Shown: positions 11,812 through 23,470, numbered from the stretch's first letter. The stretch is DNA of 64,000 nucleotides from Symbiodinium natans (GCA_905221605.1 CAJNDS010000868.1:246001-310000), one strand, 5' to 3'. Numbers and translations are program-made. Notes: generated from the sequence alone by a model not told the origin.

Positions 11812-12335
11812 AAGCGACTCCTGCTCGGATCCACGCCTCGCGGAGCGCATCAAGGGACATCTCCGCAAAGCTCCCGCAATGAGTTTCTAGAACAACATCA
11901 ATCGACAAGAATACAACAATATAACCGTAGATCGCAAATATGACCATTTGACAATGCCAATGAAATGTAATATGTAAGAAAAACTGCCCTGAGGCCAGAG
12001 CTCCCAAGCGGACGCGAGCCCACAGCTCGATAGACTGGCAGCAGGGCACAACCGACTCGCCGCAAGCAGCCTTGCCGTGTCGGTGTTGTGTCCAGCGACT
12101 GCTTCCTTCGCAGGGCCACGCGAGTTTAGGACTTATCCCGTGGCCCAAAGTTTCCCCAGCATTGTCCTGCAGGTACGCCAGCGCATCAGCGTGACGCTCC
12201 GGCTCACCGCTCTCCTCAACGCGCTGGGTGCAAGGAAAGCGCCTAGAGGAGTCCACAAGGTGTGGAGCAGTCATCGCCTGGTTCCGATGCTGTCCGCAGC
12301 TCCTTGCCAATGTGATCAGGCCAACAGTTCAACTT
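11812..12335. repeat. Direct duplication, copy 2
   Basis: Second copy of the 10706-11300 unit. A minus frame of 169 codons (11801-12310) spans it and ends in EAWIRAGVASGT. A related EAWIRAGV peptide also occurs at copy 1 in another frame. No terminal repeats or target-site duplications are obvious. Confidence 0.85.
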
Positions 12336-12460
12336 CAACGCGGAGAAGTTCACCACCGAAGCTCTTCGAGAATTGCGCCCGCAAGTCATGCGAAGGCACC
12401 TCTCGAGCATGGCGCCGAGGCCTCGAACAGCATCTGTTTACACGTCACCCGTCATTAGCC
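12336..12460. repeat. Dispersed repeat related to 22470-22620
   Basis: Sequence around GAGAAGTTCA, CTCTTC(A/G)AG, CCTCTCGAGCA and GAGGCCTCGAACAGCA recurs in the same orientation at 22.5 kb with about 70-75% similarity by eye. The plus-strand peptide is partly preserved (GTSRAWRRGLEQHL against GTSRARRRGGLEQQL). Confidence 0.65.
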
Positions 12461-12464
12461 ACTC

Positions 12465-12487
12465 GCTCGCTCTCTCTCTCTCTCTTT

Positions 12488-12533
<46 letters not shown>

Positions 12534-12665
12534 CCTCCCTCTCCTCCCTCCCATCTCTCGCTCTCGGTCTCGGTCTCGCTCTCGCCCTCGCCTCTCGCTC
12601 TCGCTCTCGCTCTCTCGCGCTTTCTCTCCCGCTCTCTCTCGCGCTTTCTCTCCCGCTCTCTCTCC

Positions 12666-12700
<35 letters not shown>

Positions 12701-12850
12701 CCTTGCTTGTTTGCTTGCTTGCAGCGCACATGATCCCCCCGAAGGGAGACTCTCTCTCTGGCTTTCTCTCTCTGGCTCTCTCTGGCTCTTTCTGTCTCTC
12801 TCTGGCTCTCTCTGGCTCTCTTTCGCACTCTCTCTCTCTCTCTCTCACTC
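12465..12850. repeat. Long CT-rich low-complexity tract
   Basis: Nearly pure (CT)n, interrupted by CTCGCT, CCCTCC and GGCTCTCT variants over about 385 bp. A unique island of about 40 bp near 12705-12745 splits it. It creates long artefactual open frames (Leu/Ser-rich plus, Arg/Glu-rich minus). Confidence 0.95.
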
Positions 12851-12889
12851 CGATCAGACGTGTTTTGTTAAAGTGTACACATTCGTTGA

Positions 12890-13260
12890 AAAAATAGATT
12901 AATTGAGTTACTTCAATTTGGAACTTGACTCACACTGGGCTCCAGGCCAGAATCGAGAACTCAGTTAATTTGACTCATTCAAGAACACTGAATTATCTTG
13001 AGGAGTCTATTTCTGGTCAATCAGATGAAGTCAGTTACATATTCCGAAACAGGATTGTCGGGTTTTATTTGCCTAACTAACTTCATGGGTCCCAGTTAAA
13101 CGATTAAAAACTTGCTCAACATAACTAGCTTTAATGGGCTGGAATCATGGGCTTGACCACGAGCTGCGGACAATGCCAGCATTAGCATTAGCAGCGATAG
13201 CAACCGTGCCAACAGTAAGTAACATTAGCCAGGGAGAGGGGGGGAAAGGGGGGAGAGGCA
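12890..13260. other. AT-leaning intergenic DNA, no gene seen
   Basis: Contains repeated short motifs (AGTTAATT, TTGACTCA) but no exon signal. A GA tract follows at 13225-13280. Confidence 0.5.
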
Positions 13261-13754
13261 GAGAGAGAGAGAGAGAGAGTTGCAGGAAAAGCCTGCTTTG
13301 TGGCGCAATCGCCGGCCTGTCCTCCGCCCTGTCCTGTTTCCTGTCCTGCCACCTCTCCTCGTAACTGTACCCTTTGCAGTCCGGTCTCCTTTCCTGGTAT
13401 TTCTCCTCATAGTTGTCCTCCTCACATCTGTCCTCGTTCCTGTCCTATCTCCTGTCATGTCCTCTTTTCTCGCAGTGCATTGTTGTTGCAGGTGACGGTG
13501 CCATGTGGGCATATGTGCCCTTAAAATCTAAAGGCAAAACCCACTGAGGGTGGGGAATAAGAAAGAAGCAACTGCAACCACAACGCACCGCTCCAACACC
13601 AACAATCGCATCAACAACAACAGCAACGATGCAGGTCACTGCCAAGACACGTATTGTATTGACTGTTGGGGGACACGTGCTTGCATTCAGATGTTCATGG
13701 GATCATTCGGGGAGCTGCTCTCCATCTGGGATTTCATTAAATGGGGCGTTTACG

Positions 13755-13858
13755 AGAAAAAAGGACCCCCAATATAGACCCCAAATAGTAGGATTACTCG
13801 TATAATACGGACCCCAATGAGGCACCCCTATTTTCGGAAATGCCCAATGGGGTCCCGG
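13755..13858. repeat. Dispersed GGACCCCCAAT element, copy 1
   Basis: Contains GGACCCCCAATA(T)AGACC, a GTAGGATT core, ATACGGACCCCAA and CGGAAAT. A clear second copy lies at 63332-63424 in the same orientation. A looser inverted copy lies near 30085-30190. Confidence 0.75.
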
Positions 13859-13904
13859 GCGCTTTTCTGGGTCGGCCTCAAACGGATTTCATGACCCTCG
13901 ATCG

Positions 13905-13975
13905 TTAGGGTTTAGGGTCTAGGGTTCGGGGCTTAGGGCTTAGGGTTTAGGGTTTCATTAGGGTTTAGGGTAACC
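13905..13975. repeat. Degenerate TTTAGGG block
   Basis: About nine TTTAGGG-like units with TCTAGGG, TTCGGGG and CTTAGGG variants. Confidence 0.85.
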
Positions 13976-15060
13976 CGCGGCTGGAGCTTCCCCATGCTTC
14001 TTGGGACCCTTTCTCCCCAAGCGTACCCCCTGAGGTTTCAGGAGTCTGTAGGGTTTAGCGGCGGTCTTTTTTGGGGCTTTAGCGTTTACATGCTTGCGCG
14101 CCCAGGTTCTGCAACTGGAGCCACATCGCCACCACCTGAACCTTGGTTCTTGCTACCCTGGGCGCGAACAAAGATCTCCTTTGGGGTCTGCATCCAAGGA
14201 GAAACCGTAAACCTAACCAAAAAAAACAACAAGGAAAGCATGCCTAAAGGTAGTGCCTAGTCTTTGTGCGGCATCCTCCAGAAAACGCCTGAGACAATCA
14301 CTCAAGGAACCAGACCCTACAAAGACACTGCTTCGCACTCAAATCTCTGAACTGTGAGGCCTACTTTAGAAGAACCCTAAACCCTAAACCCTATAAAACT
14401 GTCAGCCATGGTTTAGGAACTAGGGTTGGGGCCTCCCTCCGTGCCTAAACCCTAAATCCGCAGCCCGGCCAAGATACGACGGACTGGATAGAGTCTTCAT
14501 AGAGTTTGGGGACAAAGAGGTGCCGTTCAACCGTAGCCGAAGCGATGGGCAGCTCCTCCCAAGACAAGGGTTAGGATCAGGCTGTTGGGGTCTTATGGGG
14601 TTCAGGGTAGGATTTGGGGTAGAGGGTTTGGGATTCCTTCAAGCCCTCTGAGCCCTCTAAAGCTCTCTGAGCCCTCTAAGCCCTGTAAGACCTCTAAGAC
14701 CGCGCTAAAAAACCTAAATCTGACAACGATGGAGAGCTAGCTTAGCTCGCGCTTGTTGTCATTGTCTTCGGCCCAACAGCTCGCTTATTACTTACCACAC
14801 CTACATATCCTGAAACATCCAAAGGCCTCAAAACCCCAAGACCCTGAACCCTTTCAACCTCAAACCCAGACCTTGGTTTACGGTTCAAGGTTCGACGTTG
14901 AAACCCTGAGACCTCTTCCCTGAAGGGCGCCACGCCTCTGTAAGCTTCTTCCTCGTCTCCTCAACATTGCTGCCTGGAAGGAAGTGACCTTAATCCCTAG
15001 ACCCCAAAACTGCTTTCCCGTCCCCCAGAGATGACCTGGACCTAAACTGAACCCGAAAAC
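13976..15060. other. Intergenic DNA with telomere-like fragments
   Basis: CCCTAAA runs at about 14374-14395 and 14440-14455, TTTAGGG-like fragments at 14590-14640, and a repeated GAGCCCTCTAA motif at 14645-14705. No exon could be supported. Confidence 0.5.
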
Positions 15061-15204
15061 TGATTTTGTTTTGTAGTTGATTTCCGAGGCAGAAAGTCAT
15101 TCAGCCCTGAAGGCGAACCTGTTTGGACACTTTGGGGTTCAAGGCTCAGGGTTTTGGGGCGCATCTCCGCTCCCCCCCTTTGTGCTGAGACGTGCTTTAA
15201 GCAG

Positions 15205-15330
15205 GGAACTTGCAGGGAAGTCAAGGGAAACGAGCGCATGTGGTCCATGGGCAGCAACGTTCCCCGGTATCAGGGCACCCGATCACCAACTCTAATCCGT
15301 CCTGGACGGTGGCCCAGACCCGAAACCCTA
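15205..15330 (+). CDS. Exon-like segment, unknown protein
   Basis: An acceptor AAGCAG|GG is followed by a plus frame reading GTCREVKGNERMWSMGSN and VPRYQGTRSPTLIRPGR. A second plus segment at about 15080-15140 (DFRGRKSFSPEGEPVWT) could be the preceding exon of the same gene. No family was recognised and the downstream boundary was not fixed. Confidence 0.35.
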
Positions 15331-15579
15331 AACCTTAAGCACCAATCCCCTAGGCCCAGAATGCCCTGCCCTTCAACCTGCTAGAACAAAGAACATCAGT
15401 GTGCTGTCCAGTCCGCGCAGTCTTTGGTTTTGCACCACTTAGCGTATCGGATCGCCTACTTGCAATTGATGCTATAACTTTCTTTGCTCCTTGGTACACA
15501 ATAAGCGGGTTTAGGACTTAGGGAACCTAATTAATGACAACTCACTCCAGAGGCTGACTGGGCTGTACCGATGACTACC

Positions 15580-15660
15580 AAGGACACCTAGTACTCTTCA
15601 TCCCGAAGGGGCGCCTATGCTCACACAAGTTTCGAAAGCACAAGGAAGACCCTGAACACT
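15580..15660 (+). CDS. Short exon-like segment
   Basis: The plus frame reads LVLFIPKGRLCSHKFRKHKE, a basic protein-like stretch. Just upstream (about 15543-15590) another frame reads LTPEADWAVPMTTKDT. They could be consecutive exons. No motif was recognised. Confidence 0.25.
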
Positions 15661-15706
15661 AAACCCCAAGGCCCTTAAGGCAAAACCACAAGAAAAACAC
15701 TCGACT

Positions 15707-15806
15707 TCACCGACACAGCAATCCAGACCCTAGGACACTTGTCATGCCTCGCGGCGAAGGTCATAAGCAAAACAAGGATTGCTCTCTCAGACGGGCTCCC
15801 AGCAGG
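15707..15806 (+). CDS. Exon-like segment ending in GTAGCT donor
   Basis: The plus frame HRHSNPDPRTLVMPRGEGHK followed by QNKDCSLRRAPSR ends at AGCAGG|GTAGCT. It is followed by telomere-like DNA and then the 15.96-kb frame, so it may be part of a plus-strand gene across 15.1-16.3 kb. The function is unknown. Confidence 0.3.
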
Positions 15807-15957
15807 GTAGCTGGGGTTGATGGTAAGTGTTTAGGGTTTAGGGTTTGGAGGGAAATCTAGGGCTTAGGCGCTTGACTCTTTTCTTTGGCTACAAGCCTTA
15901 GGATTTGTTTGGGGCCTGCTGTGTGCTTAATCCTCATGTCACGCCGCTCGCTGTCTT

Positions 15958-16272
15958 TTGGCGCTAGTGGGCAAGTCGCGCAAGTGGGTATCAGCGTTAC
16001 GGCACATATGGCGCGCAGCAATTAGCACAATCCTCCGTACGCTTCTTGCAACCGAATTCTTTGGTCCTTTATTTGTCATGATCCGTATCCCACATTTCTG
16101 GAGAGGTTATGGTCCGCAAAGGTTTAAAGGAATTCTAACTTTTCCCCTAACCCTAAGTTCTAACTTCCACCACCCTGACAGATGTTTGGAGGCCTTTGGA
16201 GGCTTTCACAAAGTTTCTCTGAGCTCGCATCGGCCATGGCTCGAGTCACGGCGAGTGGTGGAGAAGCCCTAA
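15958..16272 (+). CDS. Open frame with basic/hydrophobic N-terminal half
   Basis: A 104-codon plus frame includes KSRKWVSALRHIWRAAISTI and FFGPLFVMIRIPHFWRGYG. The mix of Arg/Lys and hydrophobic residues could be a membrane-adjacent helix. Its first codon is not ATG (TTG), so it is more likely an exon than a whole gene. Not recognised. Confidence 0.3.
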   Translation: MALVGKSRKWVSALRHIWRAAISTILRTLLATEFFGPLFVMIRIPHFWRGYGPQRFKGILTFPLTLSSNFHHPDRCLEAFGGFHKVSLSSHRPWLESRRVVEKP

Positions 16273-16505
16273 CCCAACCCCCCAAATCTGAGGGATGCAT
16301 TCCGACAATTGATTTTGACAGGCCGAACCTTTTTCAACTCAACTACCTTGAGCATATAAAGGTTTTCAAAACGCCTAAGCGACTTGTGTTTCAGCGTTTT
16401 TGTTATAGGACATAAGGTTAGATTGGTGCCGACATTGAGCGGGCAGCCTCGTGATGACCCCGCCAAACAAACGTGCCCATTTCTCAGGGGGGCGTTGGAG
16501 AGCCG

Positions 16506-16650
16506 CGTGTGTGTGTGTGTGTGCGCGTGTGTGTTGCGTGTTTCCTCTCTCTCTCTCTCTGTTTGTATGTTGGTGTGTCTGTGTAGTGTATGCTGTTGTC
16601 TCTGTGTGCCCTCTCTGCCTCTCTCTCTCTCTCTCTGCGTGTGGCTGTTA
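16506..16650. repeat. GT and CT microsatellites
   Basis: (GT)n with GC interruptions at 16506-16540, then CT-rich runs at 16546-16562 and 16618-16637. Confidence 0.9.
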
Positions 16651-17148
16651 CTGCTGCTTGATGCAGCATGTTTTCTGTGTATAAATCCATGCGCCAGACG
16701 GGGGTTGGCAGTGACTGCGCGAGGTTTGTGGGCGTGTTCCACCGATGCGTAACCCATGATTGACCGAAAAACATGCATGGCTGGTTCCCACAAACACCCC
16801 CCTAAGTTCAACTAGTTTGACAAAATCGAAGCCCTAGCGAAACACGACCCACGAATCCTTGCAATGCTGCAGCATTTCTCCGCCTTGCATGCCCCCCCTT
16901 TACAGCAAAGCAGTAGCCTACCACCACGCTCCCTACATAGACAGGCCAACAGAACATTCTTTATGTGCCGTAGGCCCGCCCCAAATCGGAGTTCACAGTC
17001 CCGCAGCTCATTTGAGTTTAAGAGTACAAGGTTCTGGGCTATTTTTCCTGCCGCGTTCTGGGTTTTAAGGGGGTTAGGGCCTTCGTATTTTTTAGGTTTG
17101 GGGTGTGGGGTGTAGGTTCTTGGTGTCAGCATTTAGCAACAAGAGAGA

Positions 17149-17151
<3 letters not shown>

Positions 17152-17184
<33 letters not shown>
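17152..17184. repeat. (GA)n microsatellite
   Basis: About 15 perfect GA dinucleotides. Confidence 0.95.
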
Positions 17185-17185
<1 letters not shown>

Positions 17186-17830
17186 ACAAAGTGAGGGATA
17201 TAACCTAAACCCAAAGCCTAAACCTTCAAACTTTTCCACACCCCACCTTCAGTGTCTCCGGCAAGATTCGACCGGCCCCGTTGAAGAGGGCACCACCATG
17301 AGAACGATTCCTGTGGAGGCGCTGACAAAGGAAGAATAACCTAACTACAAGAGAAACTCAGGAACCTTCTTGCCAGGGGCTTGAAAAAGGTGGACGGCTG
17401 TGCCCATTTGGGGCAGTGCTTCCCCTCCCCCCACCTACCCAACCCTGAAGTCATTTGTCCCTACGCTCCTATTGCCCCACGCTCCAACCCCTACATCGTT
17501 TTCCGGCATCCTGACAAGGCAAGACTCAACCCCCTTCAACGAAGATCCCACAACCCCTAAAACGTCACTCACAAGCCGATGGTCCGAACACCTTAACAAC
17601 AAAAAGCCCTGGTTTAGGGCTTAGGGCTTCGGGCTTCAGACATAGCCCGCTCAACAAAATTGTTCCTTGCCCTGCCCATATCCCACCAAACCATAAAAAG
17701 GGCAAGCCGCCTCGCTCCCAGCGGCCCCAGCCAGCTAAACAAGTTAAGTTTGACAATGTACCCTTGGAGGTGCCCCTTTACCAACAGTCCTTAATGTGTT
17801 TCTGGATATCCTTGACCAACCTGGGGCGGT

Positions 17831-18145
17831 TTGTCCTGCACCAACGCGTTGAATATAGAAGCCCCCAAGTTAAGTTGCAGAAATGATCGCCCGGTGAGGA
17901 CCTCTTCATGCTCAGCACTACACCCCACGCTGATTGTTTGCACTACTGCGGTGGCAGATGATGATCTGGATGGACAGCGAGCCCATGCAGCGAATATGCG
18001 TTACTTCTCAAACATAACACAACGCCCTTGGCTTCATGTCATGTTTTTCCGGGCCTGTGGTCTGTGGCTCATGGTTGTTGAGGTTTTTTGGGGTTTGAGT
18101 CCTTTGGGGTCGAGGTGTAGGGTGTTTACTTTTGGTTGGTGTTAG
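17831..18145 (+). CDS. Open frame, unknown protein
   Basis: A 104-codon plus frame with a protein-like core (LIVCTTAVADDDLDGQRAHA, then ANMRYFSNITQRPWLHVMFF). The last third reads through Gly/Trp-rich sequence resembling GGGTTT-type intergenic DNA, so the true end is probably earlier. It opens with TTG rather than ATG. No family was recognised. Confidence 0.3.
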   Translation: MSCTNALNIEAPKLSCRNDRPVRTSSCSALHPTLIVCTTAVADDDLDGQRAHAANMRYFSNITQRPWLHVMFFRACGLWLMVVEVFWGLSPLGSRCRVFTFGWC

Positions 18146-18149
18146 GAGC

Positions 18150-19484
18150 ATGGGTTACAGGCTTTTGTTGAGGGATCTCTTGATCATGCTCTGTGCAGGG
18201 GTTTCTTGATCATATTGCCTGTGTCCAGGGTGTGCTCCCTGGGCTTCAGCTTCTGGAGTCAGGTTTTTGCTGTGTGCCTTTGGCTCTCAGCACCAAAACA
18301 TGCTTTGGCGTCCTTTGACGCTGTGGGAAACCCGAACCACACTTGCTTAAACGCGCATGCCTGTTTCACAGTAATTGCGAAGCCCTCGTTAACCTTGTGC
18401 TGGGCTCGATTCCCTATCTACCCCCATTGAAACGCTTTGGAGCTCTCATCGATATTTCTATAGATCAAACCATAATCTGCATCACAAAACGGAAATCAAA
18501 ATGCCAGGTGACTTCGCTAGAATAGTGTTCAAGGGTCGTGACGAGCTGAGCTCCTGTGTCGAAAGTCAACTATGCTGTTTTCCCATGTTTCAAGCATGCT
18601 GTCCAGACCTTATATTTTTGAAAGGACTCAAATCAATCCTCCAAATTGGCATATCCTAGGCCTAAGCCATGGCATTTTGTGTCTCTAATTTGTCGGGAGA
18701 GTTTTGGTCATTTAGTAGGGGTGCGGGTTCAGTTTAACGGTGCACAACCTTTCCTGATACTGTGGTCCCTCATAATACTGTCTGATGTCCGCTGCCCCAT
18801 GTGCACTGCGAGCTTGGAGCGTCCCCACATGGTGGAGCTTGCTTTCTCCCCTGGCCGTGGTGCCGCGTGGCGGCTTGGTGCAGCGCACACTCTCTTGCGC
18901 AGCGCAACGCAATGGTTTCGGTGGCGCTGGCTTTCCCGTGATGCCGCATTTTTGTGGCCCGCTCTCGGCCCCTGCAATGTAACTGCACCTGGACTGCAGC
19001 ACAAGCCAAACCCAAGTCTTCACGGCTCGTTTCCAAATCCCCCGCGCAGGACCACAAACTTATCAACAACCCCCCCCATGTTACGCAACAAACAGCGAAA
19101 GTTGCTTCGACATAGCAAGTAGCTCCAAGAGGAAGAGCAGCAGCCACAACATTCGCAGTCCGCATGACGTAAGCCTCTTCATTTTACCTGCCCAAGAATT
19201 CCCCACCAAAAGTACCCTTCCCACCGCCGTAAACCCTTTCCCTCCATCTCTGCTGCCGCTTCAACACAAAGCGCATCGACTTGGCGCATGGGGTTTCGGT
19301 CAGCTCTCATTCCTGAATGTTACCGCACGCGTGTTGCTGAAGCTCACTCTCCGTGCACATAACCGCACGTGGTATTGGTGGAGTTGCTTCCCTCTCCCCG
19401 CGCTGGTCTTGTACAATGGTGCTCCGGTGGAGTGCCATCAACCTCCCTGATTAGCATGGTAGTGCCTGATTCTAGTGTTTTGGG
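18150..19484. other. Intergenic DNA, no supported gene
   Basis: Frames at 18646-19122 (plus) and 18770-19165 (minus) overlap each other without motif support. A plus frame near 18343-18525 (LKRFGALIDISIDQTIICI) is protein-like but isolated. Confidence 0.4.
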
Positions 19485-19798
19485 GCTGCTGTCACGGTCT
19501 CGTCGGATCTAGGGGTCTTGGGTGTCACGGTCTCGTCCCCTTCTAGGTGTTTTTTGGCTGTCACGTCTCCCTGTCCGCGTCTAGGGGTTTTGGTGGTCAT
19601 GTCTCGTCCGCTTCAGGGGTTTTAGGCTGTCACGTCTCGTCCGCTTCTAGGGGTTTTGGGTTCACTGTCTCGTCCGTTTCTTTCTATGTTTTGGGCCTGT
19701 CACGGTCCTCATCGATCGAGGGTTTTGGGCTGTCACGCTCGGTCTCTTCCCGCGACGGTTCCTTCTAGGGTTTGGACTGTCACTTTCATGTCGCTTCA
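19485..19798. repeat. Minisatellite of about 38-45 bp
   Basis: About seven or eight imperfect copies of a unit containing TGTCACGGTCTCGTCC followed by GCTTCTAGGGGTTTTGGG. It abuts the decayed 65-bp array directly. Confidence 0.85.
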
Positions 19799-21105
19799 CC
19801 TGGGTTTTCAAAGTTTAAGGTTTTCCCAGGTCTGCTTTGCTCTGCGCAAAAGGTTCTATGGCCCGTCTGGGTTTCAAATTTAAGGTTGTTCCCATTCTGC
19901 TGTCCGCTGCGAAAAGGTTATGGCCCGAAATCGGATTTGAATTTAAGGTTTTCCCAGGTCTGCTTGCTCTCGAAAGGGCTCTATGGCCCGAATCTGGGTT
20001 TTTCAAGTTTAGGTTTTTTTCCAGGTCTGCTTGCTCTGCGAAGTGTTTCCTGCGGCCGAATCTGGGTTTTCAAGTTTAAAGGTTTTCCCAGTCTGCTTGC
20101 TCTGCGAAAAGGCTCTATGGCCACGATCTGGGTTTCAAGTTTAAGGTTTCCAGGTCTGCTTGCTCTGCGAAGATGTTTCTGCGCCCGAATCTGGTTTCAA
20201 GTTTAAGGTTTTTTCCATGTCTGCTTGCTCTGGCGAAAGGCCTATGGCCCGAATCTGGGTTCAAGTTTACGGTTTTTCCCAGGTCGGCTTGCTCTGCGAA
20301 AGGTTTATGCCCGAATCTGGGTTGCATTTAAAGGTTTTCGCAGGTCCTGCTTGCTTTGCGAAAGGTTCTATGGCCCGAATCTGGGTTTCAAGCTTAAGGT
20401 TTTCCCAGGTCTGCTTGTTTTGCGAAAGGTTGTCTATGGCCCCGCATCTGGGTTTCAAGTTTTAATGTTTTTCGCAGGTCCTGCTTGTCTTTGGCGAAAA
20501 GGTTTCTGTGGCCCTAATCTGTGTTTCAAGTTTAAAAGTTTTCCGGCAGGTCTGCTTGCTCTGCAAAAGGCTCTATGGCCCGAATCTGGGTTGCAAAGTC
20601 AAGATTTCCCCAGGTCTATGCTTGCCTCTGCGAAAAGCTCTGCGGGCCCGAAGCTGGGGTTTCCATCAAGTTTAAGGTTTTCCCGGTCTTGCTGCTCTAG
20701 CGAAAAGGCTTCCCATGGCCGCCGATCTGGGTTTCAAGTTTAGGTTTGTCCCAGGTCTGCTTGCTGCTCTGCGAAAAGGCTCTATGGCCCGAATCTCGGT
20801 TTTCAAGTTAGTTTTCCCCAGGTCTGCTTTGCTCTGCGAAAGGTTCATTAGGCCCGAATCTGGGTGTCAATTTTAAGGTTTTCCCAGCCTGCTTGGTCTG
20901 CGACAAGGTTCTATGGCCTGAATCCGATTTCAAATTTAAGGTTTTCTCAGGTCCTGCTTGCTCTCGAAAAGGGTCGATGGCCCAATCTGGTTTCAAGTTT
21001 GTGAGTTTCCCAGGTCTGCTGCTTTGCGAAAAGGCTCTATGGCCCTAATCCTTGGGTTTCATTTAAGGTTTCCTCAGGTCTGCTTGCTCTGCGAAAGAGG
21101 TTCTC
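19799..21105. repeat. Second 65-bp satellite array, heavily decayed
   Basis: About 20 monomers of the satellite found at 1-6628, in the same orientation (GGTTTCAAGTTTAAGG, CCAGGTCTGCTTGCTCTGCG and CTATGGCCCGAATCTG all recognisable). Nearly every monomer carries one to several small insertions or deletions, often in homopolymers. The first array instead shows mainly substitutions. This is either true decay or uncorrected long-read error. Confidence 0.93.
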
Positions 21106-22010
21106 TGTACCGAACCATCCACAGCACACGAACAACGCAAACAACAACAACAACCCAACACAACAGCAACAGCAACAGCAACAGCACAGCAAACACCAAC
21201 CAACAACAACAGCAAGCCACAGCAACCACAACAACAACGCACCAGCGCAACAACAACAACAACACAACACCCAACAACCAAAAAAACCCCAACAACAAAA
21301 AAAACAAAACAACAACAACAACAACAACACCACATCAACACAGCAAACACCAGCAAAGAAAAAAAAAAAACAAAAAGCAACGCAAACAAACAACCGCAAC
21401 AACAACAGACAACATCAACAACTCACCACAATGACAACACAACAACTAAAACCAACAACAACAAACAACAACCAACAACAACAAACAACAAACAACAAAC
21501 AACACAAACCACAAACAACAACAACAGCAAACAACAACAACGCATGAAACCACACAGCCAACAAAAGCAAACCGCGCAAACCACAGCAACCGCAAGCAAA
21601 CCACAGCAAACAAGCAAACCGCCGCAAACATCAACAACACCACAGCACTCGTCTCATACGTAACCTGTACATGCACTATATCTAAACAGCACTAGTATTT
21701 CCACTAGATTTTGGGCAAGCATTCTTACTCTATCAGATGACCCGCAAATCCGGCAAACACCAAAAAACCACAAGTGAACACCAAATCAACAAACCAACAA
21801 CATTTCTTAGACCTGTCTGGAAATGCCGAAACCAAAATAACCAACAATAACGCACAAACTAACAACAAAAGAGCACCAAAGAAAAAACAAAAAAAACCCA
21901 AAACACAGCACAAACGAAGAAAAATCTCCCAAAACACAAAAGGGAAAACACACAAACCCAAAACGCAAAACTCATTATTCCGAGACTCTTGGAAAAAGAG
22001 AATCATTACC
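21106..22010. repeat. CAA-rich low-complexity tract
   Basis: Dominated by CAACAA, CAACAG and AACCAAC words, strongly C+A on the plus strand, with a more mixed island at 21640-21760. The long minus-strand open frames here are Cys/Leu/Val-only artefacts of GTT/TTG/TGC codons. Confidence 0.9.
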
Positions 22011-22260
22011 CCTTGACGTCACGAGTTTGGAAATATTAGTCATTTTGGCGTCTTTTGGTTTTGGCTGTGTTTTTTGGGTTTTGTTTTGTTGTTTTTGGTT
22101 TGGGCTGTTTTTGTTTCACCTTTCCAAGAAGAGCCTCAGAAAATTGTTTTTTTGGTTATTTAGGCTTTTTGGTTTTGGTTTTATTTGTTTGGGCTTTTTT
22201 GGCATCCTGGTTTTGGTGTTTTCTATTTGACTTTTTCTGGGCTCTGGAAACATGTAAACG
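22011..22260. repeat. TTTTGG-rich low-complexity tract
   Basis: The plus strand switches to T+G-rich words (TTTTGGTTTTGG, TTTGGGCT), roughly the reverse-complement style of the preceding CAA-rich tract. Confidence 0.75.
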
Positions 22261-22469
22261 TAGATTTTGCTACACAGTTTTATGCGCTCCCCACAACTGC
22301 ACCCACAGAGCTTCAGCTCTCTCCTCCGCTCGCACGACCAGCGCGTCCAGGGCAGTTAGTCGGGAGCCTCCGTTCCCCCAATGCGCTGTCACTGACCTGC
22401 CCAGCCATCCGCCTCACTCCCCCCACTGCGCCTGGTGAGAACTGGCCCACGGAGGTCGAGACCCGGCTC

Positions 22470-22620
22470 GAGACAGCGGAGTTAATGGAAATCCCCCGAG
22501 AAGTTCATTTTGAACCTCTTCAAGCGTTGCCCCCGCGCGTCATCCGAACCGGAACCTCTCGAGCACGCAGGCGCGGAGGCCTCGAACAGCAGCTGTTGGC
22601 ACGTCGTCCGTCACGAGTCA
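22470..22620. repeat. Dispersed repeat related to 12336-12460
   Basis: Shares GAGAAGTTCA, CCTCTCGAGCA and GAGGCCTCGAACAGCA landmarks with the 12.3-kb copy. It lies inside a 214-codon plus frame (22185-22829) that I do not trust as a gene because its first part is low-complexity DNA. Confidence 0.65.
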
Positions 22621-22829
22621 TTTGCTGGCTATGTATGAACTCATGGACCTTCCCGCCGTATGCCGCGTCGACATCTAAGCGGCTACACGCGCACGCAATA
22701 CATGATACCTTCTCGAACGTGAGAGCATCTCGAGTACATCCTTCAAAGCCTGCGCGAAACCTAGGACCTAGGATCCTACACCGGTCTGCCTCGGAGTCGG
22801 AGCTGGAGCTGTCCGAGTCCTACGAGTGA

Positions 22830-23470
22830 GGTCTACGGGGGAACTCACTTTGAGGTTGCGAGCGGCGGCAGTAGGTGAACGCCCGTTGGAACCTCCGCAG
22901 CACTGGTCCCCCCCCCACCCCTGCGACGGTGTCTACAACTACAGGACTTACGCTGATAGCGATTTCAGTAGGTAGGCATTCGAGCCAGGGAGCGTTGCTC
23001 GAGCCCAACTATCACATCGCAAGACTCAACCATTTAGACAGCCAAGTTCAATGCCTATCCCGGACAGCGTAGACGATGGATATCCACCTGCGACTGACAT
23101 GTGTACAGAGTTAACGGTGGCCCTATTCACGACAGCGGCGCTTCCCCTCACATCCCACCTAAGTCAAAACCCAAACCGGACATGCGACAATGACGCAATC
23201 GCAACTCCACGAAACATGTAAACTCATCTATGCACCGGCAAGATGCTTGATGCCGTGGGTGGCCTGGACATGTTCGACAAGCCGACGCGACGCCGGCGGC
23301 TCCTGAGTTTGAGACCAAAACATATCAAGGCTGTGTAACCCCACCAGAAACACAGGGCTGTGGCCAGCGAGGCGTCGTTGAGCGGCCACGCTGGCCGCGC
23401 TCCTGCAGGCTCACAGGCTCAGGACTAAGGGGTATACAGGGCCGTGTGGACAACTTGCGGTAAAACATAG
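22830..23470. other. Unique intergenic DNA, no supported gene
   Basis: No exon or repeat stands out. The composition is about 55% GC and there are no telomere-like units. Confidence 0.4.

Noticed and set aside
12077-12897. Leu/Ser-rich plus frames and Arg/Glu-rich minus frames over 120-218 codons
   Set aside because: Products of the CT-rich tract, with no non-repetitive domain attached.
21037-21676. Cys/Leu/Val-rich minus frames suggesting membrane proteins
   Set aside because: Translation artefact of CAA-rich low-complexity DNA; no other residues or motifs.
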